A stretch of 64,000 nucleotides of DNA from Agarophyton chilense (taxonomy: Eukaryota > Rhodophyta > Florideophyceae > Gracilariales > Gracilariaceae), in assembly GCA_030374765.1 (NCBI GenBank), contig JARGXX010000068.1, positions 248,001 to 312,000 of the forward strand. The letters run 5' to 3'. The notes under the pieces are model-generated. The model saw nothing but the letters and a program-made list of their open reading frames with translations. It searched no databases and was not told the origin of the DNA. Each line of letters begins with the position of its first letter. Positions within the stretch are counted from its first letter, which is position 1. The translations under genes were made by a program, and so were the position numbers. Of the stretch, positions 19,810-31,198 are shown in pieces.

Positions 19810-21294
19810 ATGGCGACGTCACTCCTTTTTTCGGTTTTCGTACTAGCATTCGCCATTCGAGATGCGCTTGCAACCTGCACCACACCTACTCCTAGCCCTG
19901 GTTCGTCAAGTACCCCAAAACCGACCAACCCACCGTGGCACGAAGGACGCTATTTTTTCTCCAGCGCCGACGCTCCTATAGCAAAAACATTACAAACGGT
20001 GAAACCATTCGTTACAGAAGTTAACAATGCGATCGACATTCTTGAAAATGTTGAGGGCATCATTTTGAAAGAGCAGATTTATCGTCTGTCAGCGAGTGCT
20101 TCCAATTTAGCCACCCGTAAACCCCGTATCTGCAACTTGGAGGATGCATCTTGGGGAAGTGCGGCTGTCGATCAAATGTTGCTTCGGGGTTTTCCAGCGA
20201 ACCTGACAACATCTTGTATAACTGACTTTGAATTTGTAGACGCTGCATCTGAAGTTAAAATGCGCCATGTTGTCGAAAAAGTGGACAGGATGGTACACGA
20301 GAGTGCTCAAGATATCGCAACAGCAGCAGGGGCCAACTTCAGTGAACCGGCTGGAATCTATGACTGGCCCTTTAAAACCACTACCGAAGATTGCTACGTA
20401 AACGTACTCGGTGCCTTTCGTACGCAACAGGATTGGTATCTCAACATTGGTATTACCAATTGGAATCAACAAAAACATGTGGGCGAATTCGCTAGACGTT
20501 ACTTGAATGAGAATATTGGTCGCGGAGTAAAGGCCGGTCCTTTGAAGCTTTACACTAGACCAAAAGATGACGCCATCAACCAGACACACGTTCAAGTAGA
20601 TGCAACCACAATGGCTGTTTCACATCGCGGTACTGCCAATCCTGCCGTGTTTAAGGACATTCCTTTTAGGGAGAACCTTGCTGTCATAAGAGCACTTGAT
20701 AACGCTCAGGTATATTCTCAGCAAGTGAGTGATGCGCTTAGTCCATCGAGTGTTCTCATTCTCGTGCTGCCACTTTGGTTGAATCTGATTCCGATTGCGC
20801 TACTGGCTGATGTGGGAAATAAAGCGACATTGATGTATGCGATGTTGAGTGACGTGCTCACAGTTGTTCCTTTGAGTATCAAGGGAGTTGAGCTTATATC
20901 CATTGGATCCGCCGTGTTTTATGGATCAGTCCTTCGCATTTCATCTGATACCAATGGTAAACAGTCTGATATGGCCGCAGCAGAGATATACGTTGCGAGA
21001 TGTACTTCGAAGCGGTCGGTGCTGCCGACGGGGATTGCTTTCTTGACAGTCTCAATCGTCTTCATGATTCTAGGCTTGTTGGCTGAGTTGGTTGCGAAAC
21101 GATATGCCATTAGACATCGACGAAGAATGTATGGAAGAATATCGATGTCGAGCACGCGATCTTCATCGAGTGCCAGGGACCGACGGCGCTCGAGGAGCAA
21201 CAGTACGCCGATGGCCGAAACCAGAGGTGCTCAACATTTGGCAATGGAACTGGAATCGTATGATAACGACTACGATGATGATCATAGATTGTGA
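19810..21294 (+). CDS. Unrecognised secreted/membrane protein, paralogue B
   Basis: This 494-residue protein is homologous to the preceding gene. It has a signal peptide (about 1-21, cleavage near ALA-TC), a Pro/Ser/Thr linker, PPWHEGRYFFSS, then shared landmarks: CNLEDxxWxSAA, an F/W-P-F-x-T-x-TE-x-C stretch, PFxENxAxIRALDxxQ, LPLWLNLIPIALLADV, LSDVLTVVPLSIKGVEL and a final membrane anchor GIAFLTVSIVFMILGLLAEL. The shared Cys positions suggest conserved disulfides in the outer domain. Unlike paralogue A it has a cytoplasmic tail of about 70 residues with RS-rich and Asp/Tyr-rich parts. No family or function is recognised; a lineage-specific cell-surface or vesicle protein is possible. Confidence 0.82.
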   Translation: MATSLLFSVFVLAFAIRDALATCTTPTPSPGSSSTPKPTNPPWHEGRYFFSSADAPIAKTLQTVKPFVTEVNNAIDILENVEGIILKEQIYRLSASASNLATRKPRICNLEDASWGSAAVDQMLLRGFPANLTTSCITDFEFVDAASEVKMRHVVEKVDRMVHESAQDIATAAGANFSEPAGIYDWPFKTTTEDCYVNVLGAFRTQQDWYLNIGITNWNQQKHVGEFARRYLNENIGRGVKAGPLKLYTRPKDDAINQTHVQVDATTMAVSHRGTANPAVFKDIPFRENLAVIRALDNAQVYSQQVSDALSPSSVLILVLPLWLNLIPIALLADVGNKATLMYAMLSDVLTVVPLSIKGVELISIGSAVFYGSVLRISSDTNGKQSDMAAAEIYVARCTSKRSVLPTGIAFLTVSIVFMILGLLAELVAKRYAIRHRRRMYGRISMSSTRSSSSARDRRRSRSNSTPMAETRGAQHLAMELESYDNDYDDDHRL

Positions 21295-21738
21295 ACAACC
21301 GGCCTGACATAAGAATCCTCCATCAGACTGTCGCCGACCCTTGCCACATTATCAACGCCCTTGGCTGCAGGAGGACACGACTATCTAATGCTTCAGAGCT
21401 GAAGCCGTCTTGAGCAGTTGTAAGCCTGGCTATATTCGCACCAACCTCTACTATCCCAGGTATCGCGGGGAATTCATCTTTCAATGGGGAAGCAACTTGT
21501 ACCATCGTTGATTGTTTGTGCATCATGATATTGTATCCATGTAGATCATCGAACAAAACACGCGCATGTACAGTGCGTCTCAAATATTTATTATCCCTTG
21601 ACAAAAACTGCGCCGAAAAGGGCACCACGGAGTCCAAAACTGCTTCAAAAGTATATCTTTTATACAATCAATAGCTCAACTATGGCTCGTGGCCCGGCAC
21701 TGACACGCTCTGAACAGCTGACAATCATGCGATTAGTA
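21295..21738. other. Intergenic, end of gene island
   Basis: This lies between paralogue B and the left end of the Tc1/mariner element. No gene is seen, and it marks the change from genes to transposon-derived DNA. Confidence 0.5.
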
Positions 21739-24663
21739 CAGTGCGCGTCAAAAATATAAGACCACGTACCTTTTTGTGTTCCACATTCAAACAGAACGGG
21801 TAGGGCACAGGAGCCGAAAACAAATATAAACATTCAACAAACAGAACCCTTTCAGTTAAAACAAACCCTGAGTTTTCGGAGTATGCCTAAAACACTTTAT
21901 CTTGGTTCCAAAACTATTGCACCAAAACGGAAACACTTCTTTTGGCACCAAACTTTAATTTCAAATAGTAGAAAACTGATACAGATCATAAAAAAAAACA
22001 GATAAACATAGCCGAAGCGCAATGTAAAATCGTAGTGTATTAACGAAAAAAGCTTCGAAAAACTACCCTACCAACAAAGGAAACAAAGCGTTTCTTGCTC
22101 ATTTTCAAAACCATTTGACGTACAAAGATATTGCTAAGAAAATTAAAAGATCTTAAAAAGTAGTAACCCACTTTTTAAAAGCCTAAGCACCATATAGAAT
22201 AAAGTAAGGAAGTGGTAGGCCCAAAACATTGTCTACTGACGAGAAAACCGTTTATGTTGAGTTGTTACACGCCCAGAAGAAACAGCTCTGAAGTTAAAAT
22301 CTTCTCTTCAACTAAACGTTTCGACATCCACAATTGATTTCGATTTTCATGTCGAAAACAAATTTCTGTACAAAACAATGAAGAAGGCATTTTTATAGAC
22401 ACGGATTCATAGAAATTGTCGTGTTGAATAAGCAATAAAACATTGTACATAGACAGAACCAAAATGAAAAAATACATCTTTGTTTATCGTACAATCACCT
22501 CTGGGGTATGCTACTGTCTTGTCTCGGAAGCGTGGTGACGCTCAATCGTAGGGAACGTGGTGACGCTCAACCTTAGAAGGTAGACTTAATAAACCTCGAT
22601 GGTAACAGAGCACCGTGAAAACCCGCAGGTGCAAACGGCGGGACAGCTAGCCTACACAGTGTAGGTGAACAATGGTAGGCGTCGACGCGCGGTAGAACCT
22701 ATGTGGTACTTGAGAAACAATGAACCAAAAGGTCTAGTTGTGGCCCAAGTGGTGCCTGTCTTTATCAAATTAGGATGGGGGAGGTGCAGTTCCCTATATG
22801 CAGTAGACTGCACTCTCCAGATCACCTGGGAGGTGCCAGCAAGGCACGGTCTCTGACCTAGTGTCAGAGACCTGGCCAGCACTGGCTACAGTGCGAGGTG
22901 GCCACTCCACTACTGTACTAAAATTTACAATTACTAACAATCAATCAATCAGAAGGAACATGTCAACACTACACGTGGCTGACAACACCTATATAGTAGC
23001 TCGCCCGGAGCTGCATGGCCGATGATCCCTCGCATCCATCACCTGCAAGGTCAGTGTAGTATATTGACAGCCTCAAAGGTCAGCCCTTCCGCCACTATAC
23101 GACATTACTGATGAGAAGAGGTTTAAATTTGATGATCCAGATGGCACTGCATGTTATTGACATAAACTGGTTTTAGAAGTTATAATCTTTTCGATGAGGC
23201 AAGGAGGGAAGGAGAAGTGTCATCATTTGGGCGTCTTCTTTTCATGGTTTCGAGGGTTTAGCTTTCATTGAAATAATACAAAATTATAAGAAGTATACGA
23301 AGACTCTAGAAGATTATCGACCGCCCTAAATGGCAATGCAGCATGGTTAAAACAATATTTTTCAACAAAACAACTGTTCTTAACATGTATTTTCTCATAA
23401 GAAAGTCAGGCTTGTTCGCTGCAAAAACTTTGTCCCAAACAGATTGTGTGGAGCAAAACCCGGCGACGGGAAGTGCTCTCAAAGTGTTCGAAGCCTTGCT
23501 CCCTGGGGGAGGCAGACTCAGAGACAGAGCCCTCCGTTCCACCTGTAGTGTGGGGTGTAACTCCCACGGGGGATTCCGGCAGTACCGACGGAGGTGAGGG
23601 GTAGAAACCGTTGGGTCGGGAATGGGTCTGAGTATTCCAAAAAATGGGGGAAAATCCGGCGAAGAGGAAAAACGGGGCGAGGGTCGGGCACTAACAGGCA
23701 CCGGACCCGAGAACCAGAAAAGGGGCGAAACAACAAAAGAAACCCAATACAGGGGCGAATACCTGTCCTCGAAAGGAAACACAAAAAGCACGCAACAAGT
23801 AAGCTGAACCCCCACGGGGTATCGTGCACGCAGGTCGTCTGAGCGGTCCCAAGGGGGTGGTTGCACGGAACCCAAACGTGCGCACTCTCCAAGTGGAGTC
23901 GTGTCCCTACGCAGGCGTTGCTAACCAGAGCCCGTTCCGGGTTGTAAGGCCGAAACGATGGCGACGAAGAACCTCTAAAGGTATCGAAGACCAACCTCGG
24001 TTGCCATTTACTCTGAGCCTCGGGCTGTCAGATCTCGTCTCCCTAAGTAAAGCCCACTAACTAAACTCTACTAATTACAGTCAGTAGTGCACACCTGCGC
24101 AGGGCCATACACGTGGAGATCCCACTGTCAGGGCCCAAAAGTCCAACGTTCTAACAAATATCCGAAAATCGGTGCCAAAATTAAGCCACGTGTATCACGG
24201 GGCCAATCCAACCATGGGCCATCCGAATCTTTTCTTCATAGGCGAACTCTAACCAGAAAACAGTGCCACCTCAGCACACCTTAGAGGGGATCATAGTCAT
24301 AACCCTCGGAGGGTTCAATCCTCATTCTATGAGTTGCATCTTCAAGTATCCCCTAACTGAACGTTGTTCTACAGATTGGGCGAGTAACTAACCTGATTTA
24401 CACCTAAAACTGACTCTCTGGGTATAATTGGCGATACTCGTCTACCGCAATACACGACAGCTTTCTTGAAAAGAGAATTTGAAAGAGTTAATTACCGAAA
24501 CGTAAACTTTAATGTTGTAAAGTGTTTCAGAAAACAGTTTTGCCAGAAATTTCGCGTCGATGCATTGCTTTTTTAGCTACAAACGAGGCAACTACGAAAT
24601 AATGATGCTTTTTAAATCATTGAAATAATGTTTGATCGCGTGGTCTTATAATTTTGACTACAG
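21739..24663 (+). mobile_element. Decayed Tc1/mariner element with nested insertions
   Basis: The left end (CAGTGCGCGTCAAAA...) and the reverse complement of the right end (CTGTAGTCAAAAT...) share TATAAGACCACG at matching positions and are each flanked by TA, as for Tc1/mariner. Three broken transposase parts are readable on the plus strand. At about 22085-22245 is a helix-turn-helix piece (YKDIAKKIKRS then GRPKTLSTDEKT). At about 23104-23440 is the start of the DDE domain (TDEKRFKF..PDG, later an FQQ-N motif like FQQDN). At 24374-24440 is the DW..PDL....LW motif. Stops and frameshifts occur throughout. An insertion of about 600 bp (roughly 22490-23100, ends not resolved) separates the first two parts, and a solo LTR interrupts the DW motif. 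It is certainly non-autonomous. Confidence 0.85.
23447..24373 (-). mobile_element. Solo LTR of a Ty3/gypsy-like family
   Basis: The segment starts TGTGGAGC and ends TTCTACA on the plus strand and is flanked on both sides by GATTG (23442-23446 and 24374-24378), a perfect 5-bp target duplication. Removing it and one GATTG rejoins the transposase motif DW..PDL. Parts match the LTR at 31219-31907 in the same orientation (a block around ATACAGGGGCG, and CGGTTGCCATTTACT), so it belongs to a related family. The 927 bp hold no gene, as expected for LTR-LTR recombination. Confidence 0.85.
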
Positions 24664-24927
24664 TAAAAGTAATGTTTTGTTTGTTATTTTCAAGCTACCT
24701 ATCTTTTTGACAGACGCTGAGCTGTGGCCTGTTGGGTTATATTTGTCGTGGCGTACGACAACCGTTTCTTTGGGCATAGTGCATTTTGAATACCTGAAAT
24801 TGTAGAGCAATGCATGCGCATAAAACCGGTCGGGGCACCATTCATATGGCATCCGATATATCGGGGAACACATCACATCATTTATGAGTAGTATTAATTT
24901 TCAGTGTTTTAGGCACCTTAGAAGGTA

Positions 24928-25615
24928 TGTTAGTTAAGTCTCTACTGTAGTACAGTAGTGAACGGATGGAGGTGCACGGCTGGGGTTACACACATGACAC
25001 GTGTATGGACCAGGGTTGGTCTGCACTACTATAGTCTACACGTGTAGTTCACTGTCTAGAATAGCCTTAAGCGATGGCTTCACCGTCATCGCTACCACCA
25101 AGTAAATGGCAACCGAGTGCTTGGTTCTAGATTATGTCGCCTACGCGAGTGTCCATCTCTTAACGGGAGGAACGGCGACCGGTTTGGCTAATCTTTCCCC
25201 TCGGAAAGCTCAGGCGACACTGCACCATTGTTTTTGGTGTGTTTCTTTCTTTTTTTGGTTTTCCTGTGTTTAGGACACTACAACGCCCCTGTATAGGGTT
25301 GATTTTACCCGTCGTGGTTTCGCTGATCCAGTGTGCATACCCCTTTTAAAGGTCTGTACGCTTGGTCGTGCGTCCTATTTCGCCCTACATTTTCGCCCTG
25401 CACTTTGCAGTTGTCCACGGAATATCCTTGTCCTTGGATCCCCCTTTGATTCTTCCTTTTTGCCTGGGTTCATCACCTTCGTAGGTAATGCCTCAACCAC
25501 CGTGGTCCTACACCCACACATCGGTGGCAAGAGGCTCGTTCGCTGAATTACCCCTCTTCGCGAGAGCGAGACTCGAACACCCGAGAAGTATTTCCCCATC
25601 TGGGATTGCTCTACA
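24928..25615 (+). mobile_element. LTR (688 bp), inverted copy
   Basis: It begins TGTTAGTTAAG and ends GCTCTACA, followed two bases later by the primer-binding-site motif. It corresponds to 31219-31907 on the opposite strand. Near its end a GTTCGAGTCTC sequence (minus strand) resembles a tRNA T-arm/B-box. Confidence 0.85.
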
Positions 25616-25617
25616 TC

Positions 25618-25635
25618 TGGTCTCCCGACTTAGAA
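25618..25635 (+). promoter_or_regulatory. Putative retrotransposon primer-binding site
   Basis: TGGTCTCCCGACTTAGAA lies two bases after the LTR end. TGG is the complement of a tRNA 3' CCA. The same 15-base core recurs at 31199-31216 and at 52810-52827 (other element), each at the same distance from the LTR. The tRNA species was not identified. Confidence 0.7.
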
Positions 25636-25776
25636 GAGAAGGATCTGACAGGTATTGAAGATTTGAAGATCGGATCCCGTTCGCTACGGATATTCATTGC
25701 TACTTTGCTACTGCTTTTCGAAGCTTTCGATTTGGTTTAATTGGTATTTCGAAGTGGTCAGTTCACTGTTTATATT

Positions 25777-26532
25777 ATGTTACAGCCTGCAACTACTTCG
25801 AGGAAGCGCTCCGCGCGAGCGGCAAGGGGTAAAGCACTTTCTGAAACACGCTCGTGGATGTCCGCCCAGGAGGGATTAATTGCTGATCAAACTGATATTG
25901 AAGCTCGTGGAGCGCCCTCAGCTGCTTCTGAACCTCAATTGGTCGCCCCTGTGATGCCACAACCAATGGTTGAAACACCGTCAGCGGTAAACCGAATCAT
26001 TGAGTTGGCTTAGTACCAAAACTTGGACTCGCGTTTGCACATTGCAAACATCGCTCATATTTCTCTGTTACAAGAGGTTACCGAACTCCGTCGTATGGTG
26101 GATGACGCCCATGTTCGGGATGTTTCAGGAGAAATTCGAATCCTTCGAAGAGATGTTAGCTCCATTTTGGAATGTCTGGGTGTTCCAGGAGCTTTTAAAA
26201 AGGAATACGCAGACCACGTTGATGACGTCCGCGCTAACACACAACGACTCCAAGGCCGTTTGGACACACTTAAAGCGACAATCCGATTGGATCAAGAAGT
26301 TGCCGCCAAGGCGAATGAAATTGCCATGTCATTTCATTCGCTTGGATTCGAGAAGAAACGAAGTCGTCGTCATTCCAAAAAGGAGGTACATTACAATTCG
26401 GATTCATCTAGTTCGGATTCTAACCGCCACTCTGCGCAATCATCCACTGACACTTCAGAAGAAGATAATCACGACCGAAATTCTCGGATGACACGTTCGA
26501 AGTCTACTCGCACTACTCAAGATCGTCGATAG
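25777..26532 (+). pseudogene. Truncated gag, inverted copy
   Basis: A frame begins at the ATG 25777, is closed by TAG near 26011, and continues as a 169-codon frame (26023-26532) almost identical to the N-terminus of the gag on the minus strand at 28973-30811. The other copy has the stop at the same place. The homology ends near 26520, where the sequence switches to the minus-strand RNase H of the neighbouring element. It has charged, coiled-coil-like and Ser/Asp-rich sequence, and it cannot make a complete gag. Confidence 0.85.
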
Positions 26533-26539
26533 GTTCTGT

Positions 26540-28970
26540 CTCCGCAGAGGTTCCCAAGCGGTATAAAGCATCTGCTTAGGTGTTCAGAGTACCTTTCTTG
26601 TAAATAATATCGAAGTCAAACTCCGCCAATCGGAGGCGCCAACGCATGAGGTGTCCCGAGGGTTCGGTTATTTCCATAAGCCAACTAAGGGCTGAATGGT
26701 CATTGTGTACCTTTAAATGGTTACCCATAGGATAAGATCGGAGCGTCGCTAGTGCCCAAACGACCTCGAGACACTCTTTCTCTGATACAGATTAATTACG
26801 TTCGTGAACGTTCATACTGCGGGACCAGTATCCTATTGGATGTCGTTCACCTTATTCAGAGGTCTGAAATAGCACACAACAAACTTGGTCTTTTCTCGCA
26901 TCCGTATCAACTTCAAACGGAAGCCCAAGGGTTGGAAGCGCTAATATTGGCGGAGACGTCACAGCTCTCACAAGGGAATTGAAAGCAGACGCTTGTGCGT
27001 CTCCGAATGGTTCCAGTTCAACTGGTCTTCCTTTCGGAAGAAGCTCATTTAGAGGAGTCGCAACATCAGCGAAGGTCGGAACAAACATGTGATACACATT
27101 ACACAAGCCAAGAAATGATCGGAGTTCCGTTTGATTCGTCGCGTATTTCGCTTCCTTCAAGGACTTGACTCAAGCTTCATAGATTGATAGCCGTCCGGGT
27201 CGGATTATATGACCAAGATATTTGACCGAATCGGTAAAGAACTTACACTTTTTCAGCTTCAATGTAATTCCTGCGTCGCGCAGTGTCCTCATAACATTCT
27301 TAACATGGGAGAGATGCTCGTCCATGTTGTCGGAGAATACGATAATATCGTCCAAATATACCAAAGACGTTTTCCACTTAAAGCGGGCTAATAGGATATC
27401 TATCGCACGCTGAAACATTCTAGGGGCATTCGTTAAGCCAAATGTCATTCGGTTGAATCGATACAAGCCTTGATGGCAGACAAAAGCCGTTTTATCACGA
27501 TTCTTCTTTCGAACAGGAACTTGCCAATAACCCCAATTCGCATCAAGGGCGGTGAACACAGTCGCGTTTCCAAGCGAATCGATATATTCATCCATCCGAG
27601 GGATCGGGTATACATCTTTCACTGTAACTACATTCAAGCGTCGATAATAAATACAAAATAGCCACCATCCATTCGCTTTCGGAGCAAATACAACATGTGA
27701 CGCCCAAGGCGATTGAGTTGGTTCTATAACGCCTGCGCGTAACATCTTCTCAACCTGAGTCTGCTCTTCTTGCCGAGCCTTCAGTCCAGCCCTTTAAGGG
27801 TGCTGAGCGATCGGCAGAGTATTTGGAAGCAAGTCAATACGGTGTTCCGTGATTCCTATTGTTCCAAGGGAACCATCCCACATAGGGTTAAACTCCTTCA
27901 ACATTTCTCTTAACTTCTCACGATGAGCTTCTGGGACATACTCCAGATCTAATTTTTCCAACTCCTTCATAGGATCAACATCATCTGTACCAGACAGCAA
28001 AGCCTTCTGTTTCGACCCATTCGGTTGTGTCGGTCGTGTATCCGAATAGTTGGAACTCGGGCTCTACACATGTAGTGTCAACATCATCATTCTTCTTACC
28101 CTCCTTATGTTCGAAGACTCCGAGAACACCGGTAACCGGTATCTTCTTCGGAACGATAGAGGTCGGGTGTGGGAGTACTGAGCCCATTGTTTGATTCTTC
28201 GTGAACCATTGATTGGTTTTACCAAAGTTGGCCACGACAACCTTGAGAGGAGTATCGGGTTCGATTAGAACCAGACCATTCGCCAGAGTGAGTTGATGCT
28301 TGGTATACAAAGAGGCCAAGGGTTGCACAATATGTAGCCCATGTTGTAGGGATGGCACTGTAACCCATATTTGTGATTTTGTGTTGCTCGCTTCAGCGAT
28401 TTCCCTACGATAGGAATCATGGATCCGTCATTCATCACAACGGTTCTCGTTCTGGGACGAATTGCTTTAAAAAATAGATCACAAAAATCACAACCCAGAA
28501 TCACGGGTGCAGCGAGAGAGTCGCCGACTCTAAAGTCTAACCGAACCAAATAGGTACCCAATCGCACTGCGAGAGATATTTTTCCAATCGTACGGAGCGG
28601 AATCGGCGATATCCATTCCTGGACCATAGAAAAGCTTATTCGGAACTGTCGACGGTATGATATCAGCATTGATCAAGTTTGGCGCGGCTCCTGTATCCAA
28701 AACTGATAACTGTCTAACCATGAACTGGTGTGATGGGCCAAGGTCTGCATACACCTCGTAGTTACGCTTGGCCATCACAAGGACTCTATCCGGAGTACGG
28801 GGATTCATAAACCGTATCCACGTACGACATAAAACAGCTAGGTGTTCCGAGTCAACGTCGGTTTTAGCCATATTCCTTGTACGTATTGTAACTAGGGAGT
28901 AAGGCGGTGATACCTCGGGCGTCTTCGACGTCAACTTAGAAGACGCCCCTCCATCAGGGTAGACTCCCAT
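26540..28970 (-). pseudogene. Pol remnant: protease, reverse transcriptase, partial RNase H
   Basis: It is read in several broken frames. The retroviral-type aspartic protease has the DTGA motif near 28680-28690 (VLDTGAAPN). The reverse transcriptase at 27170-27745 keeps TFGLTNAP and the catalytic YLDD within VYLDDIIVFS. The RNase H region (about 26590-27160) has TD and HNDHSAL-like motifs. Frame shifts near 28530, 28265, 27980, 27790 and 27165 break the polyprotein. The start near 28970 is offset by one frame from the gag stop, the arrangement expected of gag-pol frameshifting, but the decay prevents a firm claim. Confidence 0.88.
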
Positions 28971-28972
28971 GT

Positions 28973-30811
28973 CTAGTTTTCCCGGTTCGAAGCTTCCGCA
29001 ACAAGCAGTTGGCCTCTATCCGGGGAAACTGACAGATTCCTATTGTTTGGTACGATGTTCTGGGTCTGCTGACCGGCGTTCGAAATTTCGATTACCGGAC
29101 GCGGTATGACCGTTTTCGACGGACCAAAATTAGCTTTAGCCCGAAGATACGACCAGTTCGGGACCCGAGCTTCATCGGCAGGCGATAGGGACTCGTTCTG
29201 AGTGACAACAGACGGCATCTCCCTAAACGTCAAAGTGCAACGTGGCGCGATATGACCGAGTCGGTAACAGAGAGGACAAATAGGTGCACTCAACGCACTA
29301 AACGGCAGGCGAACATTCACGTCCGTTCGTGGGTGTGGTAGTGTGTCCCTCCATCCGGGACGGGTTGTACGCATTGCGTTTGTCGCATAAGCGAGTGGAG
29401 CGGCGCTGACTCTTGTGCCACCATAGAAGGCTGGATCGCCTTCAGGGGTTTGAACAGATGTAGACGGCAAGTCCGTAGTTGGAAACGAATAATTATCATT
29501 CCCAATGAAATGGACGTTTTCGTGGTTCGTTCCAACGAGTCCTTTGTTTAAGAGTGAAAGAGACGGTGAAGACATTTCGGCGTGAAGTACCTTGGACGAA
29601 CGACGTTCAGATAGTTGTCTGGCACAGATTGAATCTTCCTCAGCTTCGGCGTACTGTACCAGTTCCAAGTAGGAAATCCTCCGTTTTTCTTCACGGCGTC
29701 GCGCCACAAGCGCTTTTTTGACAGGATTTATTCCATCAACAAACATTGTGCACCGCTCGGACGCAGAATATACGTTACCACATCGGTGACAAGCCTTATT
29801 CAAGCGAGTTGAATAGACCATTTCGGTTTCACCAGGCTTCTGTTTCGTATCGCGGAGAGCGAGGATTGCATCCTGAATCGCAGTATCAGTGACGTATGAC
29901 CTCAAAAGGTATCGAACGGCTTCAAGCCAACAAGCAAAACCTCCTTTCGAGGCTCTCGAGGATCCTCGAACTGAATTGTACTGATCTTCAGCCATTACTT
30001 TAAGGAAATACGGTAGGTCAATGTAAGCTTGCGCCTCGTTCATTTGGAGGATGTCAGCTTCCTGAACGAATCTCGCGAGAAAGTCAAGTATCAAAATAGG
30101 ACTTTCACCATTGAATTCCTGCGGACGGAGTGTAAGACCCATTCTTTTGATAAAGTCCTCGACTTTTCCAGTGCCCTGGCGTATGCGACTCGACGAAGAA
30201 TCGTCCAGCTGATAGTAGCGGTACGAAAGTACCTTCCGGTATAACGGATTGGTCGACTTCAGCTCCTTCAATCCAAGGTGACGGCGATCCTTCTCGCGGA
30301 AGCGAATAACTCCTTGAGTAGTGCAAGTAGACTTCGAACGTGTCATCCGAGAATTTCGGTCGTGATTATCTTCTTCTGAAGTGTCAGTGGATGATTGCGC
30401 CGAGTGGCGGTTAGAATCTGAACTAGATGAATCCGAATTGTACTGTACCTCCTTTTTGGAATGACGACGACTTCGTTTCTTCTCGAATCCAAGCGAATGA
30501 ACTGACATGGCAATTTCATTCGCCTTGGCGGCAACTTCTTGATCCAATCGGATTGTCGCTTTAAGTGTGTCCAAACGGCCTTGGAGTCGTTGTGTGTTAG
30601 CGCGGACGTCATCAACGTGGTCTGCGTATTCCTTTTTAAAAGTTCCTGAAACACCCAGACATTCCAAAATGGAGCTAACATCTCTTCGAAGGATTCGAAT
30701 TTCTCCTGAAACATCCCGAACATGGGCGTCATCCACCATACGACGGAGTTCGGTAACCTCTTGTAACAGAGAAATATGAGCGATGTTTGCAATGTGGAAA
30801 CGCCAGTCCAA
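28973..30811 (-). CDS. Gag polyprotein of the Ty3/gypsy element (frame open, element defective)
   Basis: A 612-codon open frame. The N-terminus is helical and charged, with a Ser/Asp-rich patch (about 120-145). The middle is capsid-like, with the usual retrotransposon-gag pattern of Trp/Tyr/Leu-rich helices. Near residue 500 is a CCHC zinc knuckle, CPLCYRLGHIAPRC (C-x2-C-x4-H-x4-C), that would bind RNA. A stop shared with the inverted copy lies just upstream of residue 1, so the natural gag probably began farther 5', near 31055, and is interrupted. Confidence 0.8.
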   Translation of the reverse strand: MDWRFHIANIAHISLLQEVTELRRMVDDAHVRDVSGEIRILRRDVSSILECLGVSGTFKKEYADHVDDVRANTQRLQGRLDTLKATIRLDQEVAAKANEIAMSVHSLGFEKKRSRRHSKKEVQYNSDSSSSDSNRHSAQSSTDTSEEDNHDRNSRMTRSKSTCTTQGVIRFREKDRRHLGLKELKSTNPLYRKVLSYRYYQLDDSSSSRIRQGTGKVEDFIKRMGLTLRPQEFNGESPILILDFLARFVQEADILQMNEAQAYIDLPYFLKVMAEDQYNSVRGSSRASKGGFACWLEAVRYLLRSYVTDTAIQDAILALRDTKQKPGETEMVYSTRLNKACHRCGNVYSASERCTMFVDGINPVKKALVARRREEKRRISYLELVQYAEAEEDSICARQLSERRSSKVLHAEMSSPSLSLLNKGLVGTNHENVHFIGNDNYSFPTTDLPSTSVQTPEGDPAFYGGTRVSAAPLAYATNAMRTTRPGWRDTLPHPRTDVNVRLPFSALSAPICPLCYRLGHIAPRCTLTFREMPSVVTQNESLSPADEARVPNWSYLRAKANFGPSKTVIPRPVIEISNAGQQTQNIVPNNRNLSVSPDRGQLLVAEASNREN

Positions 30812-31198
30812 GTTTTGGTACTAGGTCGACTCAATGATTCGGTTTACCGCTGACGGTGTTTCAACCATTGGTTGTGGCATCGCAGGGGCGACCAATTGAG
30901 GTTCAGAAGCGGCTGAGGGCGCTCCACGAGCTTCAATATCAGTTTGATCAGCAATTAATCCCTCCTGGGCTGACATCCGCGAGCGCGGTTCAGCACGTGC
31001 TGTACCCCTTGCCACTCTTTTGGAGCCCTGCCTCGACGTGGGGGCAGGCTGTGAAATACTGTAACCAGTGAACCGACCACTTCTGAATACATATTAAACC
31101 ACATCGAAAGCTTCAAAAAGCAGTAGCGAAGTAGCAATGAATATCCGTAGCAAACGGGCTCCGACCTTCAAATCTTCAATACCTGTCAGGTTCTTTTC

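Larger units (their letters stand above)
24805..26520 (+). repeat. Left arm of a large inverted duplication
   Basis: This arm is the reverse complement of 30313-32035 with only a few per cent mismatch. It includes about 120 bp of non-element flank, a whole LTR and the 5' part of gag. The two arms surround a pol/gag body of about 3.8 kb. Because the flank outside the LTR is duplicated too, this is a genomic inverted duplication, not two independent insertions. Confidence 0.85.

Noticed and set aside
24658-24876. 72-codon minus-strand frame outside the left LTR
   Set aside because: No recognised motif; part of it is simply the duplicated flank of the palindrome.
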